Source: Cellulophaga baltica (GTDB lineage: Bacteria; Bacteroidota; Bacteroidia; Flavobacteriales; Flavobacteriaceae). From it: a stretch of DNA of 64,000 nt. A program made the position numbers and the translations under genes. Below the pieces are notes generated by a model. It saw nothing but the letters and a program-made list of their open reading frames with translations, was not told the DNA's origin and did not search any database. The stretch covers positions 186,001-250,000 of the forward strand of contig NZ_FNBD01000003.1 of NCBI RefSeq assembly GCF_900102165.1, in the 5' to 3' direction. This document shows positions 48,333 to 57,533 of the stretch, piece after piece. The stretch's first letter is position 1; every line of letters starts with the position of its first letter.

Positions 48333-49091
48333 TTATAAATCTAAATAAAAGTTATGTTCAGAGATTTCTCTTTTGAGTAGCTCTACGTTTGTAATGCCAA
48401 CTTTTTTCCCTTTTGTATGGATAAGGTTTTCTTTTTTTAAACTTGAAAATATTCTAATGACCTGTTCTTCTGTTGTGCCTGCATAATCTGCATATTCTCT
48501 CCTACTTAAGGCAAGATTTAAGAATCCGTTTTGATCTTTGAACTTCCTGTTGATATATAATAAGGTATCTACCACGCGTTCTCTTACCGTCATTTGCGAT
48601 ATAGATTTGACTTTTGCTTCACTTCTATTCAATTCATCAGCATAAAAAAGCATTAAATCATATGCAAAACTAGCATTACTCTTTAGCGCTTTTTGCAATG
48701 TATCTTTAGAGAAATAACAAAGTTCCGTATGCTCTAGCGCTATAGCCCCAATAGAATAATATTCTTCTGTACCAAAACCGCGATGCCCAATAATTTCTCC
48801 TTCTTTGGCAAAACGAACAATTTGTTCTTTGCCATGTATTCCCGTCCTATACACCTTAACCTTTCCTTTTAATATAAAGAAAAGTCCATTTACAGGTGCG
48901 CCTTCAATGATAAATTGCTGCCCTTTTTTGCAAGTGATCTCTGTTTTTTCATTAGAAAATAGCGCCACCTGCTCTGAAGACACATTTCTATTGATAAGAC
49001 AATTAGCATTCAAACAACTTTCACAAGCGGTTTTTAAAGCGTTATATCTTTTTGAACTTGCATTCCTAGTATGTACTGTTAGCGTATTCAA
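48333..49091 (-). CDS. Crp/FNR family regulator with four candidate Fe-S cysteines
   Basis: This 252-residue protein has a cyclic-nucleotide-binding-like sensor fold (about 40-155) and a C-terminal winged helix (about 175-245). Cys23, Cys26 and Cys31 near the N-terminus and Cys125 in the sensor match the positions and spacing of the FNR cluster ligands (20, 23, 29 and 122 in E. coli FNR). The recognition helix reads TTEEQVIRIF, keeping the Glu and Arg of CRP/FNR that contact a G:C pair. It lies 13 bp after narK and is the likely controller of this island. Confidence 0.85.
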   Translation of the reverse strand: MNTLTVHTRNASSKRYNALKTACESCLNANCLINRNVSSEQVALFSNEKTEITCKKGQQFIIEGAPVNGLFFILKGKVKVYRTGIHGKEQIVRFAKEGEIIGHRGFGTEEYYSIGAIALEHTELCYFSKDTLQKALKSNASFAYDLMLFYADELNRSEAKVKSISQMTVRERVVDTLLYINRKFKDQNGFLNLALSRREYADYAGTTEEQVIRIFSSLKKENLIHTKGKKVGITNVELLKREISEHNFYLDL

Positions 49092-49104
49092 TATCTTTAC
49101 CCTG

Positions 49105-50511
49105 TTATTTATCTGCTAATTGTATATTTAATTTTTCCGAAGGAACCGCCTCTTCTGAAGTGGCAAATTTAATGGCTAAAGACAGTAATGCTGCCACTAA
49201 AATACACCCTCCAATTACAAAATACCCTGCTGAAACCGCAGAAGCTGAAGCGATGGTTTGTGCCGTTTTAATAGCCTCTTCCCCTAAACCTTTATTCGAA
49301 GAAATAGCGGCACTTTCTGCTACGGCAGATTTTGATTTTAATAATAAAGCGGCAAGAAAAGCTCCTACATTACCTCCTGCTCCTACGATACCCGATATGG
49401 AACCAATCGCTTTTTTATTGATAAATGGCACCACAGAAAAGGTAGCTCCTTCTGCCATTTGTACTGTTAAACTAAAAGCTATCAGAAAAATCATTCCTAC
49501 CGCAAGACTCGTCGTCATTGAAAAGAATGATAACATTACCCCTTCTGCCGCTAGAATAACCGCTAAGAAAATAACCCGACCTCGTAAACCTTTACTATTT
49601 CCAAATTTATCTCCAAAATACCCTCCAAGTGTACGTGCAAAAATATTCATCAAAGCAAAAGAAAGGACCAGATTCCCTGCAAATGTTCTATCTAAACCAA
49701 ATCTATTTTGAAGGTAATCATCCATAGTACCATATACCGTTAGCTCAATACCAAAACAAGCGGCATACACAAAAAATAAAATCCAAACTCTATAATCTTT
49801 TAACACACTAGCAAATGAAGCTTCATCTTTTTTGAAGACTGGCATTTCGCCTCGTTCTTTTAACTCTGCAAAATTTCCTTCCGGTGTATCTTTTGTAAAG
49901 AAGAAATACACTAAGCCCATTGCTAAACACAATATCCCAGCAATAACCATAGAATAACGCCAAGCAATTTCATCTGCTATCCCAAAACTCACTACTGCCG
50001 CAGCAATTAAAGGCATACCTAAACGATTGGCGCCACCACCAAGATTACCCCATCCTGCAGAGGTGGCATTTGCCGTCCCCACAATATTTGGTGCAAACAT
50101 AATTGACGTGTGAAATTGTGTGATTACAAATGATGCTCCAATGAACCCAATAAATAACCTACATACCAAAAATTGCAAGGGTGTTTGTACAAATCCAAGT
50201 AAAATTACCGGAATAGCCCCAAATACTAATAAATAGGTATAGCATAATCTTGGTCCATATTTATCACACAATTTACCAATAGCTAAACGGGCAAATACTG
50301 TTCCTGACACCGCTAGTATAATAGAATTCCATTTTTGAGACGGACTCAAGCCTAAATCTTTAACTACATCTGGCATAAAAGGCACGATACCAAACCATGC
50401 GAAAAAGCAAAGGAAAAATGCTAAGGAAGTGATCCAAAACGTTTTCATCTGGATGCTCTTAAAATCCCTTAAATTTAATTTTGTTGCTTTATTTGATGTC
50501 GTATTGTTCAT
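49105..50511 (-). CDS. narK: NarK/NasA-type nitrate/nitrite transporter (MFS)
   Basis: This 468-residue protein has 12 membrane segments and nitrate-transporter features: FFAWFGIVPFMPDVVKDLGL early, GNLGGGANRLGMPLIAAAV in the middle, and SISGIVGAGGNVGAFLAALL in the second half; the last two are the nitrate signature loops. I start at 50511 (MNNTTSNKATK) rather than 50538 because this gives the same distance to the promoter motif as at nasA. It moves nitrate or nitrite across the inner membrane. It is co-transcribed with the FNR-like gene. Confidence 0.93.
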   Translation of the reverse strand: MNNTTSNKATKLNLRDFKSIQMKTFWITSLAFFLCFFAWFGIVPFMPDVVKDLGLSPSQKWNSIILAVSGTVFARLAIGKLCDKYGPRLCYTYLLVFGAIPVILLGFVQTPLQFLVCRLFIGFIGASFVITQFHTSIMFAPNIVGTANATSAGWGNLGGGANRLGMPLIAAAVVSFGIADEIAWRYSMVIAGILCLAMGLVYFFFTKDTPEGNFAELKERGEMPVFKKDEASFASVLKDYRVWILFFVYAACFGIELTVYGTMDDYLQNRFGLDRTFAGNLVLSFALMNIFARTLGGYFGDKFGNSKGLRGRVIFLAVILAAEGVMLSFFSMTTSLAVGMIFLIAFSLTVQMAEGATFSVVPFINKKAIGSISGIVGAGGNVGAFLAALLLKSKSAVAESAAISSNKGLGEEAIKTAQTIASASAVSAGYFVIGGCILVAALLSLAIKFATSEEAVPSEKLNIQLADK

Positions 50512-50554
50512 GTCTCTATTTTTAAGAAGGTTAAACATTGTATTGCATACAATT

Positions 50555-50586
50555 CAAAAATAAGTATAAATACGTATTTATACGTA
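50555..50586 (-). promoter_or_regulatory. narK operator/promoter: three TACGTA-like half-sites at 10-bp steps
   Basis: TAAGTA (50561), TACGTA (50571) and TACGTA (50581) repeat every 10 bp. On the minus strand 8 nt after the 50571-50586 palindrome comes TATTTTTG (50562-50555), a perfect TAnnTTTG. A further TACGTA lies at 50613-50618. Confidence 0.65.
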
Positions 50587-50671
50587 CTAAAGAATAGAAA
50601 TAAGTATTGTTGTACGTATTTTTATTGAAGTGTCAATTTTAGTGTACTAATTTTATCAAAAAGAAGAAAAT

Positions 50672-50709
50672 AGCAATCTATGATAGCATATTCATCATAA
50701 AGGATTGCT
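50672..50709 (-). terminator. Possible terminator after cobA
   Basis: AGCAATC/GATTGCT with an inner TATGAT/ATCATA stem forms a long hairpin. On the minus strand it is followed by TTTTC, about 110 bp beyond the cobA stop. The T-run is short. Confidence 0.45.
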
Positions 50710-50821
50710 TCACAACCTATGCAAGTGGTTAAAAATGAAGACATTCACCGATATACAGACCAGTACTTGGATCAAGGCAGAACCAAAAATACTGATCATA
50801 TCGGCTATAAAAAATAGTTGA

Positions 50822-51595
50822 TTATATGGTTGAATGTAATACCCGTTGTAGCTCTTCTTCAAAAAAGGAAGGATGTTCTGCCACCACATCACCAATAACT
50901 ATGATTCCAGGTAATGAAGTATCTATTTGAGCCAATTGTTTTGTTCTATTATATAAGGTTCCTGTGATACATACCTCTTTAGCCAAAGTACCATTTTGGA
51001 TAATAGCAAAAGGAGTGATGCCCTTTCTATACTTGCAAATTTCTTCCGCAATTTCGTCAAATTTTCGTACCCCCATCAATATGACTAAGGTTGCTGCTGA
51101 TTGCGCTGCTAATTTCAGATCTTGAGAAAAAGAACCATCTTTTTTAGTGGCAGTCATTACCCAAAAGCTACTACTAATACCTCTTCGGGTCACAGGAATA
51201 CCTTGACTGGCAGGTACAGAGATGGCACTACTTACTCCCGGGATGACGGTTACTGGTATTCCGAAAGATTCTACATATTCTATTTCCTCACTCGCTCTAC
51301 CAAATACAAAAGGATCTCCTCCTTTTAACCGCACCACGTGGCCATACTGGTAAGCGTTTTCCACAATTAATCTATTGATATCATCTTGAGTGAAAGAATG
51401 CTCTCCGCAACGTTTACCTACGTATATTTTGGGGATTGCTCCATCAATCTCATCAAGTAATTCTTTACTGATTAAAGCATCATATAAAATTACAGACGCC
51501 TCCTGTAACACCTTAAAACCTCTTCGTGTAATAAGGTCGCTACTCCCAGGGCCTGCGCCTACTAAACTTACTTTTGGATTCTTGTTTGACATCAT
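50822..51595 (-). CDS. cobA: Uroporphyrinogen-III C-methyltransferase
   Basis: This 257-residue methyltransferase makes precorrin-2, the first step to siroheme, the cofactor of NirB. Motifs are VSLVGAGPGSSDLITRRG at the start, VVRLKGGDPFVFGRA-type loop, and VIPGVSSAISVPA. It lacks the dehydrogenase/ferrochelatase part of CysG, so these steps must be encoded elsewhere. It is divergent from nirB across a shared regulatory region. The ATG doublet allows 51595 or 51592 as start. Confidence 0.95.
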   Translation of the reverse strand: MMSNKNPKVSLVGAGPGSSDLITRRGFKVLQEASVILYDALISKELLDEIDGAIPKIYVGKRCGEHSFTQDDINRLIVENAYQYGHVVRLKGGDPFVFGRASEEIEYVESFGIPVTVIPGVSSAISVPASQGIPVTRRGISSSFWVMTATKKDGSFSQDLKLAAQSAATLVILMGVRKFDEIAEEICKYRKGITPFAIIQNGTLAKEVCITGTLYNRTKQLAQIDTSLPGIIVIGDVVAEHPSFFEEELQRVLHSTI

Positions 51596-51641
51596 AATTT
51601 CTATTTTTTAAGGTGTAGAATTATTAATATGACAACAAAAC

Positions 51642-51696
51642 TACGTATTTATTTTTATAAAATTACCTAAAATATACGTAATTATACGTAATTTTG
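51642..51696. promoter_or_regulatory. cobA/nirB divergent regulatory region with TACGTA motifs
   Basis: TACGTAATTATACGTA is at 51675-51690 and a further TACGTA at 51642-51647. On the plus strand TAATTTTG (51689-51696) begins 8 nt after the first half-site and would start nirB about 20 nt before its ATG. On the minus strand TAGTTTTG (51643-51636) overlaps the left half-site and may serve cobA. Confidence 0.6.
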
Positions 51697-51722
51697 TCTT
51701 GTAACATGATAAAGACGTACGT

Positions 51723-54236
51723 ATGAAAACCGTAATCGTAGTAGGAAATGGAATGGTAGGGTATAAATTTTGCGAAAAATTTGTAGCCAAAGAAACAAGT
51801 GAAGATTATAAGCTTATTGTTTTTGGTGATGAACCAAGACCTGCCTATGACCGTGTTCATTTAAGTGAATTTTTTGAAAACCAGGATGCTAAAGCTCTAG
51901 AAATGGCTCCGGCAGCATGGTATGCAGAAAATGGTATAGAACTCATGGTCAATGAACGTGTTGCAGATATTAACCGCGAAGAAAAAACAATTACCACAGC
52001 TAAGAATCGAGATTTCTCTTATGATTACCTTGTTTTAGCAACAGGTTCTTCTGCTTTTGTACCCCCTATTAAAGGAGTAGAAAAAAAAGGAGTCTTTGTA
52101 TACCGTACCATTGAAGACTTAGAAGGCATGCTCTCTTACGCAGCAGCCTTAAAAGCAAAAAATCCTAATGCTAAAGCTGCCGTTTTAGGAGGTGGACTTT
52201 TAGGATTAGAAGCAGGGAAAGCAGTAATGGATATGGGTCTAGAGCCGCATATTGTAGAATTTGCGCCCAAATTAATGCCAAGACAGTTAGATTCTAGAAG
52301 TAGCCAAGTATTACAATTAAAGTTAGAATCTATTGGTTTACACATTCATTTAAGTAAAGCAACCAATCAGATATTAGGAGACGATGCCATTGTTGGAATG
52401 GAATTTGGCGAGGATGATGTCTTGGATGTCGAAATGCTTATAATTTCTGCCGGTATTCGCCCCAGAGATGAATTAGGAAAATCTAGTGGTTTAAAAATGG
52501 GAGTTCGTGGGGGCATTGTAGTAGATCATAAAATGCAAACCTCCGATGAAAACATATATGCTATTGGAGAAATTGCCTTGTACAACCAAATGATATATGG
52601 TTTAGTAGCTCCTGGGTATGAAATGGCAGCAGTTGCCGTAGACCAGATTACAGGAAAAACTGATAATATCATGGCTCCAGAGATTGATATGTCTACCAAA
52701 CTAAAATTAATAGGAGTTGATGTCGCTAGTTTTGGCGAGCCTTTTATGCCCGCCGCTAAAGGGCATTCTATAATATTTGAAAATAAAACACAACACTTAT
52801 ACAAAAGAATAAATGTAAGCCTTGACGGCAAAAGATTACTAGGAGGTATTTTAGTCGGGGATGCTTCTGACTACAGCATGCTGCATCAAATTTACTTGAA
52901 TAGTATGCCTATTCCTTCAGATCCATCACAATTAATACTTCCTGCTGGTGATGGTGGTGCATCTTTTGGTAGCGCTATGGATTTACCAGATACTGCTGTA
53001 GTTTGTTCTTGCGAAGCGGTGACTAAAGGACAAGTTTGTTGCTCTGTAAAAGATGATGGTAATGAAACCGTTAAAGCTGTTGCTAAAGCTACCAAAGCAA
53101 CTACCGGTTGTGGTGGTTGCAAACCCATGGTAACCGATCTTGTAAATGAAACTTTAAAATCTTTAGGTAAGGTTGTAAAAGAACGTATCTGTGAGCATTT
53201 TGATTATTCCCGTCAAGAATTGTATGACATCGTAAAAATGAAAAACATTCAAGATTACGATGAATTATTAGACACCCATGGAAAAGGGAATGGTTGCGAA
53301 ACCTGCAAACCTTTAGCGGCTTCACTATTTGCAAGTATATTTAACGAAACTGCCAATAAGCAAGATACTATACAAGATACCAATGATAGATATTTAGCAA
53401 ACATACAACGTAACGGTACCTACTCTGTAGTACCTCGTGTTGCGGGTGGTGAGATTTCTCCAAAGCAAATGATTGCTATGGGTAGAATTGCTCAAAAATA
53501 TGATTTGTATACCAAAATTACCGGCGGACAAAGAATAGATATGTTCGGTGCCAAACTGCATGAATTACCATTGATTTGGGAAGAGCTTATCGCAGAAGGT
53601 TTTGAAACCGGACAAGCCTACGGAAAATCATTACGTACCGTAAAAAGTTGTGTAGGCTCTACATGGTGCAGGTATGGTATGGATGAAAGCGTAAGTTTTG
53701 CAATAGAAATAGAAAACAGGTATAAAGGCATTCGTTCTCCACATAAATTTAAAGGTGGTGTTTCTGGTTGTATCCGTGAATGTGCCGAAGCACGTGGTAA
53801 AGATTTTGGTTTTATCGCTGTAGAAGGTGGCTGGAATATTTATATCGGCGGAAACGGTGGTGCAACTCCTAAACACGCATTGTTATTGGCGGAGAAAGTA
53901 GATAAAGAGACCGCCATAAAATATGTAGATCGTTTTTTAATGTATTACATACAAACTGCACAACCCTTAATGCGTACCGCCGCCTGGTTAGATAAACTAG
54001 AAGGAGGTATTGATTATGTAAAGGATGTTGTGATTAATGATTGTTTGGGAATTGTAGATCAGCTAGATAAAGAAATGCAACATTTAGTAGATACCTATAA
54101 ATGTGAGTGGAAAGAGGCCGTTGAGAATCCTGAAATTAGAGCAAAATACACTCATTTCGTGAATTCTACCGCAGCAGACGAAAATATAGAATTTGTGTCT
54201 TTAAGAGAACAAAAAATGCCCGCACCTTGGGCCTAA
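51723..54236 (+). CDS. nirB: NADH-dependent assimilatory nitrite reductase, large subunit
   Basis: This 837-residue enzyme reduces nitrite to ammonium. It has FAD/NAD domains (about 1-290, VVGNGMVGYKF for FAD, LGGGLLGLEAG for NAD), a connecting domain, and two BFD-like regions, the first with Cys428, Cys430, Cys463 and Cys466. A nitrite reductase half domain follows, then the siroheme/[4Fe-4S] domain with Cys643, Cys649, Cys683 and Cys687. All cluster ligands are present, so it should be active. nirD follows 41 bp later. Confidence 0.97.
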   Translation: MKTVIVVGNGMVGYKFCEKFVAKETSEDYKLIVFGDEPRPAYDRVHLSEFFENQDAKALEMAPAAWYAENGIELMVNERVADINREEKTITTAKNRDFSYDYLVLATGSSAFVPPIKGVEKKGVFVYRTIEDLEGMLSYAAALKAKNPNAKAAVLGGGLLGLEAGKAVMDMGLEPHIVEFAPKLMPRQLDSRSSQVLQLKLESIGLHIHLSKATNQILGDDAIVGMEFGEDDVLDVEMLIISAGIRPRDELGKSSGLKMGVRGGIVVDHKMQTSDENIYAIGEIALYNQMIYGLVAPGYEMAAVAVDQITGKTDNIMAPEIDMSTKLKLIGVDVASFGEPFMPAAKGHSIIFENKTQHLYKRINVSLDGKRLLGGILVGDASDYSMLHQIYLNSMPIPSDPSQLILPAGDGGASFGSAMDLPDTAVVCSCEAVTKGQVCCSVKDDGNETVKAVAKATKATTGCGGCKPMVTDLVNETLKSLGKVVKERICEHFDYSRQELYDIVKMKNIQDYDELLDTHGKGNGCETCKPLAASLFASIFNETANKQDTIQDTNDRYLANIQRNGTYSVVPRVAGGEISPKQMIAMGRIAQKYDLYTKITGGQRIDMFGAKLHELPLIWEELIAEGFETGQAYGKSLRTVKSCVGSTWCRYGMDESVSFAIEIENRYKGIRSPHKFKGGVSGCIRECAEARGKDFGFIAVEGGWNIYIGGNGGATPKHALLLAEKVDKETAIKYVDRFLMYYIQTAQPLMRTAAWLDKLEGGIDYVKDVVINDCLGIVDQLDKEMQHLVDTYKCEWKEAVENPEIRAKYTHFVNSTAADENIEFVSLREQKMPAPWA

Positions 54237-54277
54237 AATATAATGCATCACCTAATGTTGAACTAAAAGCTAATAAA

Positions 54278-54658
54278 ATGATAGATTCCATTTTAAAAGA
54301 ATACAATACAACCCCTATTGAGAATGTAACGGTGTGGTTCAAAGCTGCTGCAGTCACAAAATTTCCAAAAAATGGCGGTGCCTGTGTAAAGTACAATGAA
54401 AAACAAATAGCGGTCTTTAATTTTACACGAGAAGGAAAATGGTATGCGTGCCAAAACTTATGTCCACATAAAATGGAAATGGTGCTTTCTCGAGGTATGG
54501 TTGGCGAAGATATGGGCACTCCAAAAGTAGCTTGTCCTTTGCATAAAAATACTTTCTCTCTACAAACAGGAGAAAATTTAAACGGTACATTATCTGCCAT
54601 TTCAACTTATCCTGTAAAAATAGAAGATGGTTTTGTGTATATTGGTTTTTCTGAATAG
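54278..54658 (+). CDS. nirD: Nitrite reductase small subunit with Rieske ligands
   Basis: This 126-residue protein has the NirD/Rieske fold. The Rieske ligands are present (Cys62-Pro-His64 and Cys86-x2-His89), so it probably carries a [2Fe-2S] cluster, unlike E. coli NirD. I start at 54278 (MIDSILKEY); the frame is open to 54227, inside nirB. It partners NirB. Confidence 0.92.
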   Translation: MIDSILKEYNTTPIENVTVWFKAAAVTKFPKNGGACVKYNEKQIAVFNFTREGKWYACQNLCPHKMEMVLSRGMVGEDMGTPKVACPLHKNTFSLQTGENLNGTLSAISTYPVKIEDGFVYIGFSE

Positions 54659-54682
54659 CTTTGGAGCAAACCTAAGAATACT

Positions 54683-55273
54683 ATGGCATCATCGGATAAA
54701 TTAGAAAAGGCTTTTATACTTTTTGATAAAGCGAACGAGCAAGATCCCAATAAAGAAATTTTTGAAGGCAAAGAATATGCTAAAGAAGTACTTTATGCTA
54801 TCCGGATGACAGAAAAGTTAAATTCTTTTGCTCCTAATGCATCAGAAGTATTACAGCTTACTGCTAGGTGCCAACATATTTGCCGATGGGAGATTGCCCG
54901 TGATTCTTATGAAATGAACAGAACTGGCTACCTCACATGGCGCCAAGATCTAAAGAAGTTTCATGCTAAGAAAGCTGGCGAACTGCTAGAAAGCATTGGT
55001 TATGATCAGGAAACCATTGACAATGTTGCTTTTCTTTTAGAAAAAAAGCAACTTAAAAAGAATGAAGAAACCCAAACGTTGGAAGATGTTATCTGCTTGG
55101 TGTTTCTTGAATATTACTTTGAATCTTTTGCCCAGAAATATTCAGAAGAGAAACTGATTGATATTTTACAAAAAACATGGCGTAAGATGTCTAAGGAAGG
55201 TCAAGAAGCTGCATTAAAACTTCCGTTATCTGCAAACTCTTTGACCTTAGTAGGGAAAGCTTTGCAAGGCTAA
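54683..55273 (+). CDS. DUF4202 family protein
   Basis: This 196-residue helical protein resembles DUF4202, with ANEQDPNKE near the start, LTARCQHICRWEIARDSYE and GYLTWRQDLKKFHA. The repeated placement of this family next to nitrite or sulfite reductase genes is from memory; here it lies 24 bp after nirD. Conserved His and Cys residues suggest a metal or cofactor-related role, but none is known. Confidence 0.78.
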   Translation: MASSDKLEKAFILFDKANEQDPNKEIFEGKEYAKEVLYAIRMTEKLNSFAPNASEVLQLTARCQHICRWEIARDSYEMNRTGYLTWRQDLKKFHAKKAGELLESIGYDQETIDNVAFLLEKKQLKKNEETQTLEDVICLVFLEYYFESFAQKYSEEKLIDILQKTWRKMSKEGQEAALKLPLSANSLTLVGKALQG

Positions 55274-55309
55274 ATCTTTGTATTTTGCACTTTTATTAGT
55301 ATCCATTAC

Positions 55310-57160
55310 ATGAGTAAACCAAAATTTGAGCAACCGCTAGACTCTTCTACCTTTTTGAGAATTCGAAAATGGTATTTACTTGCTCTAGCCGCAATTGCAC
55401 TTACTATTATTGTAGCTCAAATTTTAATACAAGTGCATTTAAACGCTCAACTTGATGATTCTAGGGTAATTAATGTAGCGGGAAGGCAGCGTGCATATAG
55501 TCAGAAATTAGTCAAAGAAGCACTGCTATTAAAACAGCTTGGCTCTGATAAGAAGCAAATACTTACGGAATTAAAAAAGACCATCACTACTTGGAAAATA
55601 TCTCATGCGGCCTTACAATTCGGGAATGATTCTATGGGGATTCAAAAAGAAACCCACGAAGATATACTCGGCTTATTTAAAAAAATAACGCCACACCATA
55701 CCGCAATGATTACAGCTGCACAACAGGTAATTGCTGAAGAAGAAAAATCAGGACTAAGCCCCACTGGTACTACGCAAAAAAATATTCAAACACTTCTTGA
55801 TAACGAACGTACTTTTTTAAGGTTGATGGATGTTATTGTTAATGAATACGATAATCGGAGTAAAACACAACTAGAAAATTTAAAATTTAAAGAATACCTT
55901 CTACTTATCTTTTCACTACTCATATTATTTCTAGAAATCCTCTTTATATTTAAACCTCTATCACTTCAAATTAAAAACACAATTTCTAGGTTGATGAAAA
56001 ATCAGCTAGAATCTGATGCCAATACCGATAAAATTCAGCAGCTATATCAGGAGAACGAAAAATCGCTTAAAGAATTACAAGAACTTAATTTTGTAATAGA
56101 CAATGCAGCCTTATTTGCTAGTGCAAAAAATGATGGAAGCGTCGTATTTATCAGTAAAAAATTCCAAGAACTTCTAGCCTGCAATGATGAAGATTTGTCT
56201 AAGCCATTATCCGAACTTCTAACCGCGAATGAAGGCCAGCAGCAGTACTTAAAAGAAGTTTTAAAAAGCAACCGTAAGACTATTAGATCTGAAGAAATTA
56301 ATGTAGAAACCAGAAAGGGAGAAAGTATTTGGTTAGATATGTCTATCATACCACTACAGCAATCTAGTAAAAAACAAAACGTACTTATTCTTTGTTCTGA
56401 TATCACAGAACGAAAACAAAACCAAGAAAAAGTTGAGCAGCTCATCAAACAAAATTTTGAAGATAAAATACTTCAAAAAAAGGTACAAGCGAGTCAGATT
56501 GTTGAGGGGCAAGAAGAAGAACGAAAACGTATTGCTAAAGACATCCACGATGGAATTGGGCAAATGTTAACTGCCCTAAAATTTAATATAGAATCTATTA
56601 ACCTAGATAATAAAGATAAGACTGCAGAAAAAATTGCCTATTTAAAAACCCTCTGTTCCGATTTAATAAAAGGAGTTAGAACAGCCACTTTTAATTTAAC
56701 GCCACCAGAATTAAAAGACCATGGTCTTTTTCCTGCTTTACATAAAATGACTTCCGAATTGGCCAAACTCACTGGAAAGAATATTCTTTTTGAAAACAAA
56801 ACAGAAAAATTTATACGTTTTGATTCGCTCGCAGAAACCAATATCTATCGGGTAGCGCAAGAAGCTGTAAATAATGCCATAAAATATGCAGAAGCCAATT
56901 ACATCTTATTAAGTATAAAATACACAGACAATGTCCTAAGTATTGTCATAGATGATGACGGCAAAGGCTTTGATGAAACCATCCTAGATAAATTGCCTAA
57001 AAACAACAGCGAAGGTGGTATGGGGCTTTTTTATATGAGAGAGCGCATTAGCTATATCAATGGTCGTTTATTTATTAATTCAATTCCAGGAGAAGGCACG
57101 CGAGTTACTATTAATTATAAAACTACTGCACCAGAAAAAGATGTAAATTTAGTCTCGTAA
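55310..57160 (+). CDS. NarX-like nitrate/nitrite sensor histidine kinase
   Basis: This 616-residue kinase has two membrane segments (about 19-40 and 190-212) around a periplasmic helical domain. The domain starts with a P-box-like VINVAGRQRAYSQKL, the nitrate-binding stretch in NarX/PilJ-type sensors. A PAS domain (about 250-375), HisKA_3 with phospho-acceptor His413 in KDIHDGIGQ, and a HATPase domain follow. It lies 36 bp after the DUF4202 gene. The likely partner is the NarL-type regulator at 40161. Confidence 0.9.
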   Translation: MSKPKFEQPLDSSTFLRIRKWYLLALAAIALTIIVAQILIQVHLNAQLDDSRVINVAGRQRAYSQKLVKEALLLKQLGSDKKQILTELKKTITTWKISHAALQFGNDSMGIQKETHEDILGLFKKITPHHTAMITAAQQVIAEEEKSGLSPTGTTQKNIQTLLDNERTFLRLMDVIVNEYDNRSKTQLENLKFKEYLLLIFSLLILFLEILFIFKPLSLQIKNTISRLMKNQLESDANTDKIQQLYQENEKSLKELQELNFVIDNAALFASAKNDGSVVFISKKFQELLACNDEDLSKPLSELLTANEGQQQYLKEVLKSNRKTIRSEEINVETRKGESIWLDMSIIPLQQSSKKQNVLILCSDITERKQNQEKVEQLIKQNFEDKILQKKVQASQIVEGQEEERKRIAKDIHDGIGQMLTALKFNIESINLDNKDKTAEKIAYLKTLCSDLIKGVRTATFNLTPPELKDHGLFPALHKMTSELAKLTGKNILFENKTEKFIRFDSLAETNIYRVAQEAVNNAIKYAEANYILLSIKYTDNVLSIVIDDDGKGFDETILDKLPKNNSEGGMGLFYMRERISYINGRLFINSIPGEGTRVTINYKTTAPEKDVNLVS

Positions 57161-57170
57161 ATTCACAGCC

Positions 57171-57533
57171 ATGAAAATAAGAATTAAAGGAAATACCTTA
57201 AGATATAGACTTACAAAAAGTGATGTAGAAACCTTTTGTTCCACAGGTTTTTTAAGTGAGAAAACAGCATTTGCAACCACTCAGTTCTCTTATGAATTAA
57301 TAGCAAAAGAAGGAATCTCACAACTAGAGGCAGACTATACCAATAATACCATCACCCTCTATTTTCCTAAAGCATACACGAAAGATTGGGCTACCAATGA
57401 AACCGTAGGCTTTGAAAACATTCACACCACCTCTGCAGGCGATGCCATCAGTATTCTTATTGAAAAGGATTTTATTTGTATGGATCAAACCTTAGAAGAT
57501 CAAGCTAACCATTACCCAAATCCTAAGCTTTAA
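57171..57533 (+). CDS. Small hypothetical protein (possibly DUF7009)
   Basis: This 120-residue protein opens MKIRIKGNTLRYRLTKSDVE and is beta-rich, without signal peptide or metal motif apart from scattered Cys. It lies 10 bp after the NarX-like kinase and reads as the last gene of the nirB unit. A match to DUF7009 is a memory-based guess. Function is unknown. Confidence 0.6.
   Translation: MKIRIKGNTLRYRLTKSDVETFCSTGFLSEKTAFATTQFSYELIAKEGISQLEADYTNNTITLYFPKAYTKDWATNETVGFENIHTTSAGDAISILIEKDFICMDQTLEDQANHYPNPKL

Noticed and set aside
50710-50895. 61-codon minus-strand ORF downstream of cobA
   Set aside because: It overlaps the end of cobA in another frame and has no recognisable content.
54166-54600. 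144-codon minus-strand ORF opposite the end of nirB and nirD
   Set aside because: It is the antisense shadow of two well-supported genes.
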